Shown: positions 23,484-34,095 of the stretch, one piece after another | Layout of the letters: the number at the start of each line of letters is the position of its first letter | How positions within the stretch are numbered: the stretch's first letter is position 1 | Source of the DNA: Pseudevernia furfuracea | Taxonomy: Eukaryota; Ascomycota; Lecanoromycetes; Lecanorales; Parmeliaceae | Length of the DNA stretch: 64,000 nt | Direction: 5' to 3' | NCBI GenBank assembly: GCA_022315425.1 | Contig: JAIUPT010000033.1 | Coordinates: forward strand, 1,736,001 to 1,800,000 | Program-made: the position numbers and the translations under genes | Notes under the pieces: generated by a model | What the model was told of the DNA's origin: nothing | Databases searched by the model: none | Seen by the model: the letters and a program-made list of their open reading frames with translations, nothing else

Positions 23484-23665
23484 TGTCAGGACCAGGCCTA
23501 GAAGAATCATAGGGGTATGAGTAGACGAGGATAAAGAGTCTACCGAACTATCTAGGAGGGAGGCTCTGTATATGTAGGAGGCAAGGCCTCCGCCAAGGCT
23601 AGGCTAGGCTCCAATGGGCCTAGCGCCTAGCCGGTGTCAAGGGGATGCAGGGTACGGCCGTAACA
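23484..23665 (-). repeat. GagLTR-B 5' LTR
   Basis: 182 bp in reverse orientation, TGTCAGGACC...GGCCGTAACA on the plus strand. Confidence 0.88.
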
Positions 23666-24737
23666 CAAAGCACCTGGAGAAATTAATCAAAATCATATAC
23701 AAAAACGAGGTAATTTGCGCATACTTCTCGAATCACTTCAAGTCAATAATATTATTTGTCCAGTCATTCTCGCTAACAGCAATATAGGCTTCCCTGTCCT
23801 TCACAAAATCAAATCAGACTTTTATTTGTCGCTTGCCCTTAAGGATAAGAAATATCGAAAGCAGTCTACTATTCGCAGAGATATATTCGATAATTGTTAC
23901 TCACTCTCGATTCTCGTCCTAAGTTTTATACATCTAATTATCATTTCGAGAGCATATCACTCTCGCTTTTTTAATATCACCAAGAGCAGATTCTTTCTCA
24001 TTCATATTATACGTATCTTTCTTCTGAATACTGTACTTCTGAATCACAGACTCAACAAGCTGAAACCAGTGCAAAAGTAGATAGAAATCATGAATAGCAG
24101 CACGATTCTTATTCAATGACTAACTGAATCGACTTTGCAACTTCGAATGACGGCTAAGAAACTTCGATATTCAGTTTTCACCTAGTGATCTATGATCTCC
24201 TTTATCTACTAGTATCTTAGAAGTCATGAATCTAACTAGTTTAACTCTGAGAGGTCAATTCCAGTCTGTCACTAGCAAGATTCATTCTTTCAGAGCTTTC
24301 TCCTCTATAGAACTGAGTCGTAATTCATTGTCATATGTCTCACGATGAGCATGAGTTTTTTCGACAAGACGTCGTCTGAGAGTGATAGAAATAATATCAT
24401 ATTCGCGGGCAATTGACTCAATTGCAGGCTGTTTTTTGTGGGGATTCGAGCTGTTCTCGTAGAGCAAGTAGACTTGTTTATATTCGTCAATTGCGAGTTA
24501 CAAACGTTCTGATTTTGATACCTCTTTCGGAGCCTTTGGGGGAGTCATAATAACAATATTGGGAGATAACGAAGTATAGAAACGGAGTGGAATGAGCTGG
24601 CTACTTGCTACGAGAGGACTGTGGATTAATGAGATCATTGTTCAGTCTCTTCGACGACTATTTGAGACCGATATATATAGATTCGTCATAGATATGTGGA
24701 CTGAGAGGTAGATTTGGAATTATATCTGGGGGAAGCC

Positions 24738-24783
24738 CTAACCCTAACGTGCATATCCCAGGATCGTGCATATCCCGGTGAAC
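24738..24783 (-). repeat. Right terminal inverted repeat of the Fot1/pogo-type element
   Basis: Exact reverse complement of 13440-13485. It also carries two CGTGCATATCCC motifs (24748-24759, 24765-24776). Inside it the plus strand reads CCCTAACCCTAA. Confidence 0.85.
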
Positions 24784-25829
24784 ACGAGTAACAGTAACAA
24801 CAACAGGACCCGCCACCAAGTATTTTCGATATTGACAAGATCACTCACACTCGCTCTCTTTACCCGTGGTGCTCCCGCTCGCCGATTTAATCAACGCTAT
24901 GCACAGGGCTCATACGTGTGTCGGTAGACGAGATATGCTTATTCGACCTAGGAACGAAAGCGGCTGCGTATGTGATGGAATTCAGCCAATCATAGGCCGT
25001 TCCGCCCGCACTAGCGTGCTTTTTAGCGTGGCGCTAGTGGGCGACTCTTGTCTATCCTTCTCCTTCTCTTCCTTCTTATCAACTACATGTATTCTACATA
25101 GTCATGCAATAGAGTCGTTCTATTAGCCACCCAATACAAGACCTCATAGCTGTCATACATTCGACCTAGCAACGAAAGCGGCTGAGTATGCCTTGGTCGT
25201 ACCAAGCCATGTAAATTATACCATACATGGCTAGAGTATCTAATTCTTCGAGCGTGTTGCAAACAGAGGCGATTGAATGATATTTGGGTGAGTAGGTCTC
25301 TTTGGTGGGGGCTTGGGCGAAGTTGACTATTCTAATTGGTGGAACCCGACCCCGAAATCTTTGGTCAGGTTCGGGTACCTCTAAACATGCTCCTAAGCCT
25401 CAACTACCCTTCAGTGGGAGTTGAGCAAAAGGCTCCAGAGCACGAATTTTCCTCGTCGGAATGTTTCTTTGCATTAGTGGTCCACAAATTGGCCCACCTG
25501 AAAGCTAGGTAGTCTCGCATATTCAGCCCACCTGATACCCTTCGTCATCGCTAGCAGAATCTGCTATGAATATTGACCATTCTCATCGTTACAGACCGAG
25601 TCCTATCCATCATCTCTTCTTCAAAACTAAACTTTTTCTTTGTCATTGTCCGTCGTTATGTCAATCCATAGTCGTTTCTGTATTGCTGTCATTGCCCAAT
25701 TCCAAAATCATGTCCGTTACCTTGGTCTCAAGCTCATGGTCCCTTACCTCGCCATTCGCACTGGAACTTATCTCTCAAAGAAATCGGCCTCGGGAAGAGA
25801 AATGCGCAAAAGCTCTTCAATCTTCTTCA
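24784..25829. other. Island border without a recognisable gene
   Basis: About 1 kb. A near-identical segment of roughly 30 bp (TTCGACCTAG.AACGAAAGCGG) occurs at about 24937-24970 and 25162-25195. An 8-bp stem, CACTAGCG...CGCTAGTG, lies near 25010-25040. Small frames here do not resemble known proteins. Confidence 0.35.
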
Positions 25830-26661
25830 GAAGGTACGAATTGTACTTGTGCGAGGGACTCTGACCATTGGAAATTTATTTTGGGAGCTTTATTATGTGA
25901 TCAGAGGGTATTCAGGACATCGGAAGATTGCTCTGTTCGTAAACGCGAACCGATTTAGAAGTCAATAAATGGCTTTGAAACCAAGAGTGGGAGAAGGTTA
26001 TGCGCCCCCTTTAAGGCAGCCAAAATAGAGCCACTGCCGGCCCCCTTGGTTATCATTGACGAAGGCCAGCTGATATATGATGACCATACCTTCTGGGATA
26101 GCCCTGGGCCTCATGATCATCGGACGCACTATTTGATCTTGTGTTCGAGGGTAAGCCTCACGAATACCTCCGTTGAAGTAGGTGCTTGTCCCAACTTGAG
26201 ATTTCCTGCAGCTCAACGGATGGAGAATTGTTATAACCGTGAAAGGGTTTTAATTTTACTCTTTACCGAGAAAGAGCACAAAGAAGCTGTTCAGCGCTGG
26301 ACACACGACCACAAGAGTAAGGACGGGTATCATCTAGACGACGAGACTGTCGAGTATTTGTAAGACCTTACCAATGGACCACCCGGGACTACGCGGGCCG
26401 CCTTCGAAATACTTCACCAGGTACGATCTGACAGTTGTTGGGAAACAAAACGAGATTGGTTGAAATCCGTGAGTTCAGCGACTCTGTTAAGCATTCAGCA
26501 CAACTCTGTTAAGCATTTAATGAATTCCGCCGCGTTCGCCAAATCAGCTCATTTAGCCCATGAATTTAATTTCAGAGCAGCTTTAATTTTAAATCAACGG
26601 CGACGTCAAGAAGGTATTATAACGACGAGTATCAACATTACCTCGAAAGCGATTCTATAAT
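25830..26661 (+). pseudogene. Remnant of a fungal P-loop NTPase-like gene
   Basis: From 26046 to 26661 one frame reads a Walker-B-like segment VIIDEGQLIYDD, then a stretch with HYLILCSRVS and a histidine/acid-rich helix. A TAA at 26361 is followed in the same frame by DLTNGPPGTTRAAFEILHQ, the lid-like sequence seen in multicopy fungal NTPase families. Upstream (25830-25960) another frame reads LFWELYYVIRGYSGHRKIALF. The P-loop itself is not visible. I see a broken, partial gene; the family call is from memory and tentative. Confidence 0.4.
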
Positions 26662-27382
26662 TATAAATTTTAATCAATTTTCTCGCGAGAGTATACTCTG
26701 AAGCGATCCTGTGGTATACTCTGTTAATAATATACTCGAGTACTATGATACTGTCGCGTTGACTTAGGGAGTCTATAGCTTTTGGGCCGCTATTTGAAGG
26801 CCTGAGGGGTGATTTCGAAATTGCTAAATTAACAAACTCGGCGGACTGTCGAGTCGATTGACGAGCTGCCGAGTCGAGTTGCTAGACTGGCGGACTCGGC
26901 GGGTTTTTGAGTCGAGTCGCTGAACCGGCGGAAATACTAATGTTCGCGCGGACCCCGAGAAAATCGCGCGGAAATGAATTTTTGAGGTTTGCCGATGAGA
27001 GGAGAAATTGGAATTTGCGGAGGAGGCTTCGAAGCTGGGCTGCGAAGCATCAAGGCAGCTCTTGTGGAATGCCTTTGCTATGACATGGATGCTAGAGGTC
27101 GTGCAACGTGCAGAGACAATGAAGCCATTGAACAGATGAGACTATAGAATTTGTAACCTGATACCCCATTTGACTTGCTTGCCTATGTACTAAAAATCTA
27201 AAACTGTACGAAAAATAAAATAGTAGGAAATGTCGAGGGTGCGTAAAACGGCTATGCCGCCATGCTACTGTGCCCCATCCGATTCTAGCGGCCTTTCCAT
27301 GTTGCCTGTAGAGTACGCTTGCTTGGCATTGACTTCACTCCTTCCATTTCGATTCGGGCATCATCACGACAACAGCCACATT
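26662..27382. other. Intergenic, with a cluster of GAGTCGA/GGCGGACTCGGCGG motifs
   Basis: AT-rich at 26662-26760. At 26835-26935 short motifs (CGAGTCGA, CGGCGGACT) recur irregularly, like a decayed minisatellite. The last 200 bp presumably hold the promoter of the L6 gene. Confidence 0.4.
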
Positions 27383-28239
27383 ATGATACTGAGATCCAAT
27401 TGCCTGCGGGCAAGCTCTAGAAATCTTTCCATACTCCTGCCAGACTTCCTCGTCCCTGCCCTATCCTCTCCACATACTTCAAGACCATTCTCTAGCACTT
27501 CAACATCCCGATCTCGAATTGGCAGTGCGCCTTTGTCGCTTCCCCAAGGAGTCGATCTTAGATATCTTGACCCTCCAGCGAGACGAAAGCAGGACATTAC
27601 TACAACTGAGCTGCCAAAGACGGTAGAGATAATCGGCCCCTTGGGTTCGTGGGATCCAGCCTGGAAGGAGCAGCCTCTACTGACTTGCGCGCAGGCAAGA
27701 TGTCTGTCCAGCTCCCACCCTACATGAGCCTTGACCACGACAAAGAGACACGCAAAGCTTCTTTGAGCATACTGGACAGGGATGTACGCAAGCAGCGCGA
27801 GATGTGGGGTACGTCAACTTTCGGTCTGCCGCTAATAAATCCCGCGGTGACTCTGACTGTCAAAGGTACAACTCGCGCCTACCTAAACAACCACATCCTT
27901 GGCGTGTCGGAAGGACATTTTGCCATTCTACGACTTGTCGGAGTGGGATACAGAGCAACAGTTGAGCCCTCAGCAGTCTCCGTCCAGCCTGAGTACCCTG
28001 GACAGCAGTTCGTTTCTTTGAAGGTCGGCTATTCGCATCCTATCGAGCTTGGTGTTCCACTCGGCATGAAAGCAAGCACACCTCAGCCTACGCGCATACT
28101 GTTGGAAGGGGTGGAGAAAGAGGTGGTGAAACAGTTCGCGGCGAAAATCAGGAAGTGGAGGGTACCGGAACCGTATAAGGGGAAGGGTATATTTGTTAAT
28201 GGGGAGACTATCAGGCTAAAGGCGAAGAAGATCAAGTGA
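27383..28239 (+). CDS. mrpl6: Mitochondrial large-subunit ribosomal protein uL6m
   Basis: Protein of the large subunit of the mitochondrial ribosome. Two exons, 27383-27644 and 27695-28239, joined by a 50-nt GT-AG intron with a CTGAC branch-like sequence, give 268 residues. The first 45 or so residues are rich in Arg, Ser and Leu without acids (MILRSNCLRASSRNLS...), as expected for a mitochondrial import signal. The body has the two repeated L6 folds, with LTVKGTTRAYLNNHI and LRLVGVGYRA in the first half. The C-terminal signature GKGIFVNGE-x-I-x-LKAKK is the L6 rRNA-binding end. The ATG at 27383 is chosen over the upstream ATG (27230) because it starts the presequence. Confidence 0.9.
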
Positions 28240-29116
28240 TCTGGTTTACATTGTTTTGGAGTGGAATGTGAGACCTTCACAAGGTGCACTGCTATCGTAC
28301 CGTGCCGTTCGTGCGATAGGGCTGCTGAGGTTTGCATTGCATAGCGCCTCTGAATCTATTGTCCTTGCCTGAATCCTATGACTTGCAATCGTCTTGATTC
28401 AACGAACGCCTATTTGGATCGCCAGTCTCGAAGGGTAGGTGTGGACACGTCTGCCCAAGCTGGCACATTTGGGCTAAGTCGCTCTAGCAACAAGACTTCG
28501 ACCTCGCAAAGCGAAAGAATATTCTTGCAAGGAGTCTGGATCATTGATTATAGATTCGCAAAGGGACACACCTTTGCTTATACTAGCTCATGCTTGTTCA
28601 ACTACACGTGCGTACAACATACTGCCTGCCCCTTATTTGCGCCAAATGTAAGGATACAGGCGAACCAAATGTCGGTTGATGAGTACTCTCTTTCGGTGTC
28701 CAGCTGCAAGTCTACAACTCTAACAACAACGCCTAGCAATGTTGCTACCCTTCTCTCAAACCAAAATCCTCCTTTCGCAGTCCCTTCAATGGCGAGACGA
28801 TGACAGGGCCGAGGATCGAAAAGATGACAGAGCTCCTCTAGCACATTCTCCATCTTTCTCATCCGCTGAACCCTACTGATCCTGGGGCCTTGGATTCTGG
28901 TAGGTCAAAAGGTCGTCTCAGCGCATCTAGCCTATCAACACATTCCCTGCAGGCGATTCAGGTACTCCGTGACGTCCGAGCCGCAGTTCCGCTTCCTGAA
29001 CCACGAAAGCTGATCCCTTTCCATTACACGACAAAAAAAAGTCTCATTTCCTGAAGTTTGGCAAACTGCTAACATTGCAACGCCGACCAGCCTATCATCA
29101 AAGCCCCAGATCACTC
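28240..29116. other. Intergenic between the L6 gene and the Ulp1-like gene
   Basis: Two converging 3' ends. A plus-strand frame at 28378-28803 and a minus-strand frame at 28602-28862 have no protein-like pattern. Nothing else seen. Confidence 0.5.
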
Positions 29117-31935
29117 CTAGCTCGGCTCTGTTCCGGGGAGCCCATCAAGTTGTGATATCTGTTCACCGAGCATCATAATAGCTTCACCAAGGTCTCCTCG
29201 TGTAATCTCAAGATATGTATTTGCCTCATCCAGTGTTGTTCCAGGTGGTGCACTGTCTAAGAACGCTTGAAGTAGATGGATGGGAAATTTTCTGACCGTC
29301 TTCTGGCCGTCAGAGCCTGGGCTACGTGCGGATGTTGTTGGGGACGATTGCAAAGACCACTGCTGCAATGTGCGCTCGAACCGTCTCGGATCCATCCTGA
29401 CCGCTACAACAGCATTTCCCCCCTCGATATCTTCTCGGTCGGTGGGTTCTTCCACGTCCGTGTAGCCGAAGCGGTTCAGAAATGCCCGGATCGTCCTGGA
29501 GTCCATGAAGCCGGCCAGAGCCAAATTGACAATCTCCAGGCCATAGTCTACGAAGTCCCAGTGAATCCCACACCTTCCGCGGCGGCGCCGACCCTTCCTG
29601 ATTGGCCCGATATCGAGCATGATCGCCCAAGCGTTGAGGATCACATAGAGTCCACAGACGTTGGATCTGCGTGCCTGCTGAGGAACGTCCCTGAAATCAA
29701 ACTCCGGTTCCACTTCTGTACCCAACCAAGCACAAGCAATTCCTTGTGCTCTCCTGCGGATCGCGTCTGGATGAATGTTTTGCTCTTAGCTGTCAAGGAT
29801 CTCTATTTTGACCTTTCCTGATTCTGCGTGGGTCTTCTCAGCTACAGCAAGCAAGAGATGGCCAAGTGCGGAGGATGAATCGGGAGTGTCGGTGTTGGCC
29901 TTGCCTTTCTCTGCTTCCTCTTTTGCGTTGGTCGCCTTTTCCTCTTTCGCCTTTTTCCTTTCCTCCCGGTTCCTTTCGTATTCTTCCTCAAGGTCTTCTG
30001 CGTCTGGTGGGAAAAACAGTGGCATGATGAACACGTTACCTTCCCCGACCACCCCAGTCCCTTGCATTAGATTCGCTGCAACCATTTCTTGAACATATGG
30101 GTCGATGACATCGGAGCCGGCAAACGCAAAATCGTTGCCTGCATTCCGGAGGGGCTCCCGTATTGTCGCAATTGCAAGCAGGACGTCGTCAAGGGTCATG
30201 CCCGAGGCTTCGGCGATTCGGTGATACTCATGCCTGTCACCGGCTGCGTCTTGTTCCTCATGGTGAACTATGAGGCGGGAACATAAAATTTCGTCCCAAG
30301 TCCGTGATGGCCGTGGTGACTCATTAGCAGACCCTTCTGCTCCCTCGTTGCCTCTCGTCGGGGGAGACAAGGGTTCCTTAGCAGTGTCTCCACCTTCTAT
30401 GATACTCGTTGGTGGAGGTGATGGCTCTTTTGCAGCATCACCTCCCTTGTCAGCACTTGGAGGGGGAATTGATGGGTCTTTAGCAGTATCCTCTCCTTCT
30501 TTGCTCTTGGGATGGGGAGCTGATGAGTCCTTTGTGGCGCCTTCTTCCTCTACTTCTTCTGCGTCCTGACGCAATACGTCAGCGGGACCGTTAGAGACCG
30601 AATCTGTATTGAGCTTACCTGCGATGTTGCCTCTGGTATATACTTCAAGTCCGCTCGTGTCCGCCACCAGAATATTGTCCAGCTGTCAATCTGGATGACT
30701 GCAAAATCAGGAAGAGGTCCAGCAGCCGACTTCTTGCCTATTATTTTTTCGTTGATGATGAAGAGCCAGTTTTTGTTCGCGGCGAAATACCCTATTTCGC
30801 CCGTTTTAGCGTTCTTGCGGATATGAACATCGAAAGAGATGCCGGAATTCGTTCCATTTTCTCTCTTCAACGCGCGCGAAAAGTCGGGTTTGTCGGACCG
30901 CACTACGAAAAAGGAGTCTGGGCCTTTTCCCTTGCCTTGAAGCGCAACCGAAGCTCCAGGAGGTTTTCCATCGAGCTCACTCTGAAGCCTGGCGACACCT
31001 CCGCCGAGTTGTATACTTTCAAAAAGACGACACACTGTTGGATGTGCGTGATTTCCAACAATATGCATCAGTCTTTCCTTGCGGTCTGTCAGGTTGGCGA
31101 ACGGAGATGGAATTCGGCAGGGTTCTACTGTGTCAATGCAACAGATTTCGCGGTCAAAGCCACTGGTATCCCATCCCTCCGAAGCAAGGTCTTCTAACGT
31201 TCTGATCTCCCTGCTTTTCCTGGATGGGCTAGGAGAAGACTCTGGGCCAATTTTAGCTATCGTTTCTACTCTTTGCGGTCTGGAGCCAGTCTTTGATCCA
31301 TTGAAGCTGTCAAAAGCCGTAGCAGCTCAATACGCACAGCGAGAAAACGCTACTCTTCTTGACAGCTTGGGGATACTCAGTGACGTACCTTTATCTAGCT
31401 TTGGTGATTTGGGAACTGGCAGGTCGGTGGTCTCAGTCCATTTATCTTCGGTTTTCCGTTTGCGTTTCGGACTCACTGCTGGATTGTCTCCGTCGCTTAG
31501 AATATCGACCAGCTCTGGAGTCGGCTCCTTGGTCACAGCACTGGTATTACCTACGGGTTTGGTAGATTTTCCTTTGGATCTTGCGGTAGTGGCAGTTGCA
31601 GTGGCAGTGGCAGTGACTGACTTGCCCGCAGGTTTTGTGGGTTCCTTGGAGCCTTTCTTGGCTGCAGCGCGAGTGTTGCCAGCGGGCTTATCAGAAATCT
31701 CCTCAGGTTCCTTTTTGATTATAGTACCGGCCTTTCCAGTGGCTTTGGTGGATTTCTTCTTCGTTTCCTTCTTGATCCCAGTAGGAGTCTTGCGCACGGC
31801 TTTCTTTGGAGAAGGCTTCTTGGCTACACCGCCGGATTTCTTCTCTGCTTGTGTAGTTCTCTTCGGAGCTGGCATTTTGGTCCCAGAGGCGCTACCTCCG
31901 TCGAGCTTCTTGGGGGGTTTCTTCTTAGGCGCCAT
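29117..31935 (-). pseudogene. Ulp1/C48-like cysteine protease gene with an in-frame stop in the catalytic domain
   Basis: Three exons are inferred: 31389-31935, 30619-31325 and 29117-30565, with introns of 63 and 53 nt. The first exon encodes a Lys/Pro/Ala-rich, histone H1-like basic tail and an acidic patch; exon 3 begins with a Pro/Ser/Glu-rich linker. The catalytic part resembles fungal Ulp1-like (SUMO/NEDD8 protease family C48) proteins. GHLLLAV holds the likely catalytic His, EILDS the Asp, and RRSNVCGLYVILNAW the Cys preceded by QQ. A TAA at 29786-29788, directly after EILDS and in the same frame as the Cys block, cuts the protein at about 677 residues and removes the Cys. The only local GT..AG pair would make a 29-nt intron, too short to trust. 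It is either a recent pseudogene, a readthrough product or an assembly error. Confidence 0.6.
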
Positions 31936-32670
31936 TGCTGTCTCGGATTGGCCAGTTGCTTAGAATCTGCTGAAAATGTGCAAGATGGTGTCTCGTACTG
32001 CGAGGAATCTGCCCCAACGGGAAGCGAAAGGCATCGATTGGCAATGACCGCATTGGGGACATTCCTGACTTCATTTAAAGTCATTGCTCTTTGTTCTATC
32101 GCCGCAAACAGCAGTGCAGTTGTGCCTGATTGAGAGGATAAAGAGGTGCATACTACAAAGCGGCATTTTAGGGGGGAGGAAGCTACAGAAAGCAATCCTC
32201 AAAAGTCTAAATTTATGCACTTGGAACGAAAGGTTCATAAAAGAGTCTGCAGCCGCAGAAGGGATCGAGGCGCCGGGTAGAGCGTCACAACAAAGCGCGA
32301 CCTCGTCCAAATCCGGGCTGCAGAGGTACTGTTTACCAGTACGAACAGAAGAACTTGCGCAAAATCTTCTTCAATTGCTGCTAGATGAATTGTAAAACCA
32401 AGACATTGACTTGGGCCATATCGGCGCATTGATGACTAACGCTTGCTCTTCTCCACATGCCAGACAACAAAGGAGCAAAAGTTTGATCTTCCACTGGTGG
32501 AACAAACAACAACCCTGAAAGATAAGGGGAAAACTTGATCGGTCGAAGGTCGAAGTAGTTGTCAACCGATCAGAGAGAGAACAATCGAGAACCCTTTGTC
32601 GCCTTTCAAGGTCCTATAGGGTAGCTTCTTCTTCTGCCTCCCAAGCGGGATCCATTCTTTCGTGAAAACG
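31936..32670. other. Upstream region of the Ulp1-like gene, no gene seen
   Basis: Only short overlapping frames without protein character. It probably contains the promoter of the minus-strand Ulp1-like gene. Confidence 0.4.
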
Positions 32671-32946
32671 CATCTTCTTGTGTTTCAAAGGATACAGGAC
32701 AACAGAACGCCTGACTTTGGTCGACATAAAGCGAGATACACAACACTGAGAATGCACGAGGATGAGACTTCTGTTCCAGCGCGAGATTACACCCACAGTG
32801 TACCGCTTATGTTCTCAGACTCCTTCCTTGCGAACTCAAGCTACTTCCCTTCTTTTCCAAGTATTATCCACAAATGCATCCAACTCGACTTCAATACCAA
32901 CTTCTCGACCAAAAATCACATACCGACCAACATCCCTAAACTCATT

Positions 32947-33441
32947 GTGCAGATTTACGCTCTCATCCTCGCAGCCATGAGCACCAGCGCCCTTGCGGGC
33001 ATCAGTCTGACCGCCTTCGACCGCAATGATAGCAATTGCGTAGGCGAACCTATCGGTAATTAGATCAATCTGTTAGGCACAGAGTGCCAAGAGATACCAG
33101 CCCGAACAGCCAGATGCCTGCATCCAAGCCGTCTTCGTCGCTGATAGAGACACGGAGGTTGTGTACAATGTCGATTTTTTCAGCGACCTCGGCTGCGTTA
33201 ATCATTCGTGGAAAATACGACCACTATCAACGAGGGAGGTTATGAGAATTGTTATCCCATGTCTGAAATTGCCACTGGCCCGTGGGGTAGTGCCAAGGTG
33301 GATAAAATGTATATAATTTCGATAGCTCCAATGACAACAGTAGTTAAGGGATTGGTTCCTGAATTGACGGGTCGTTGCTATCTTGAAACCGTCTCCACAG
33401 CCATAACCTCTGTTAGGTTATCCAGTGGTATCGTTCTGTAA
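32947..33441 (+). pseudogene. Broken small secreted protein gene
   Basis: A leader resembling a fungal 5'UTR (ATCCCTAAACTCATT) runs into GTG CAG ATT TAC at 32947, where an ATG would be expected. A signal-peptide-like segment follows (IYALILAAMSTSALAG) and then SLTAFDRNDSNC. An in-frame TAG occurs at 33061. A second frame then reads CIQAVFVADRDTEVVYNV and FFSDLGC, and a third reads GGYENCYPMSEIA and GPWGSAKV to 33441. Together the three pieces look like one small cysteine-containing secreted protein with a lost start, a stop and a frameshift. The family is not recognised. Confidence 0.4.
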
Positions 33442-34095
33442 CGAGGAACGAGATGCCGTAGACAGAAAACCGAAAATATAGAAGCTGACGTAGTGATCTG
33501 TCCTCTCAAGCCGAGAGATCTCGAGGGATGAAAAAAAAAAAGATCAACACAAAATCAACCCTCCCGGGAGACACCAACCCAAAAAACCCAAGAACCAAAA
33601 AAGCTCGGAACCCGCGAACTGCGCAGGCCCTACGAACCCCCCCCGAAGGGATTTTCTCTTGCTTCCTCCCGTGGTCGAACCCTTCTCCTTGTTCCACCAA
33701 TCGGCTCCCTTTTCCCTCCTCCGTTCCCTGCTAGCGAGCAGAGAGAGAGAGAGAGAATGGGCGTGCCACTCATCCCGCAGCTCGAGCTAGGTCCCCCCCG
33801 AGGACGGGAAGAATTGGCTAATTGAAGATATGTCGATTTGGCACTTTGCGCGAAGCGTTGAGAATGTTACCGAATCGCAGGAAGCAGTGGGACTGTAGGC
33901 AGTAGAATCCTACGCGCATCTTCTCTGTTCGTCCTTGTTCTTCCGTTGTCTCTACACTCGATCTGCGAACACTTTCTTCGGCTTTTGTTTGCCTTGGACA
34001 GGCACTGACTAAACTCGGAGCTCTTTCCTCACTCAAGGGAAATAAGCACGCGTCTCACCAGACCGAGGAATAGCAATGTTCGGAAAAGTCTGATT
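33442..34095. other. Intergenic, no gene seen
   Basis: It contains an A11 run near 33531, a C8 run near 33640 and a (GA)n stretch at 33740-33756. No protein-like frame. Confidence 0.5.

Larger units (their letters stand above)
21052..23665 (-). mobile_element. GagLTR-B: second copy of the gag-only LTR element, decaying
   Basis: A 2614-bp minus-strand element has 182-bp LTRs (21052-21233, 23484-23665; two differences seen, both transitions) and the target duplication CAAAG (21047-21051, 23666-23670). It aligns with GagLTR-A over its length. It inserted within the transposase of the Fot1/pogo-type element. Like copy A it lacks pol, showing that the gag-only structure is that of the family and not a chance deletion. 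Confidence 0.9.
20202..24548 (-). pseudogene. Fot1/pogo transposase remnant (DDE_1), split by GagLTR-B
   Basis: Read on the minus strand from ATG 24548: an MTPPKAPK start, then a psq-like helix-turn-helix (PAIESIAREYD, TLRRRL), then a CENP-B-type DNA-binding segment (KFLSRHSKLQSRF, NKNRAAIHDFY, HWFQL). The stretch around YNMNEKE and KKARVICSRN is the start of the DDE core. After GagLTR-B (21052-23665) the core resumes with LLILDGHAFHI, then LLCLSPHITYIL and YRKHLEKKTRYGEGY. More than ten stops are present, many at expected Trp or Gln codons. The 3' end continues beyond Gypsy-2 into 13486-13851. Confidence 0.75.
13440..24783 (-). mobile_element. Fot1/pogo-type DNA transposon with two nested LTR insertions (nest B host)
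   Basis: 46-bp terminal inverted repeats match exactly at 13440-13485 and 24738-24783. Removing Gypsy-2 and GagLTR-B with their target duplications leaves about 2.4 kb. The minus strand holds a broken transposase with a psq-type helix-turn-helix, a CENP-B-like segment and a DDE_1 catalytic core. Stop codons are frequent and look like RIP products. It is dead. Confidence 0.8.

Noticed and set aside
26835..26935. CRISPR-like array
   Set aside because: Motifs are short, irregularly spaced and without spacer-like unique units; the DNA is fungal nuclear.
28378..28803. Plus-strand frame of 141 residues downstream of the L6 gene
   Set aside because: Random-looking composition rich in Ser/Thr/Cys, no domain, lies in the 3' flank of two converging genes.
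31079..31963. Long plus-strand open frame of 294 residues
   Set aside because: It is the antisense of exons 1-2 of the Ulp1-like gene. Its Ala/Val/Leu-rich pattern comes from the Lys/Pro/Thr-rich coding strand.
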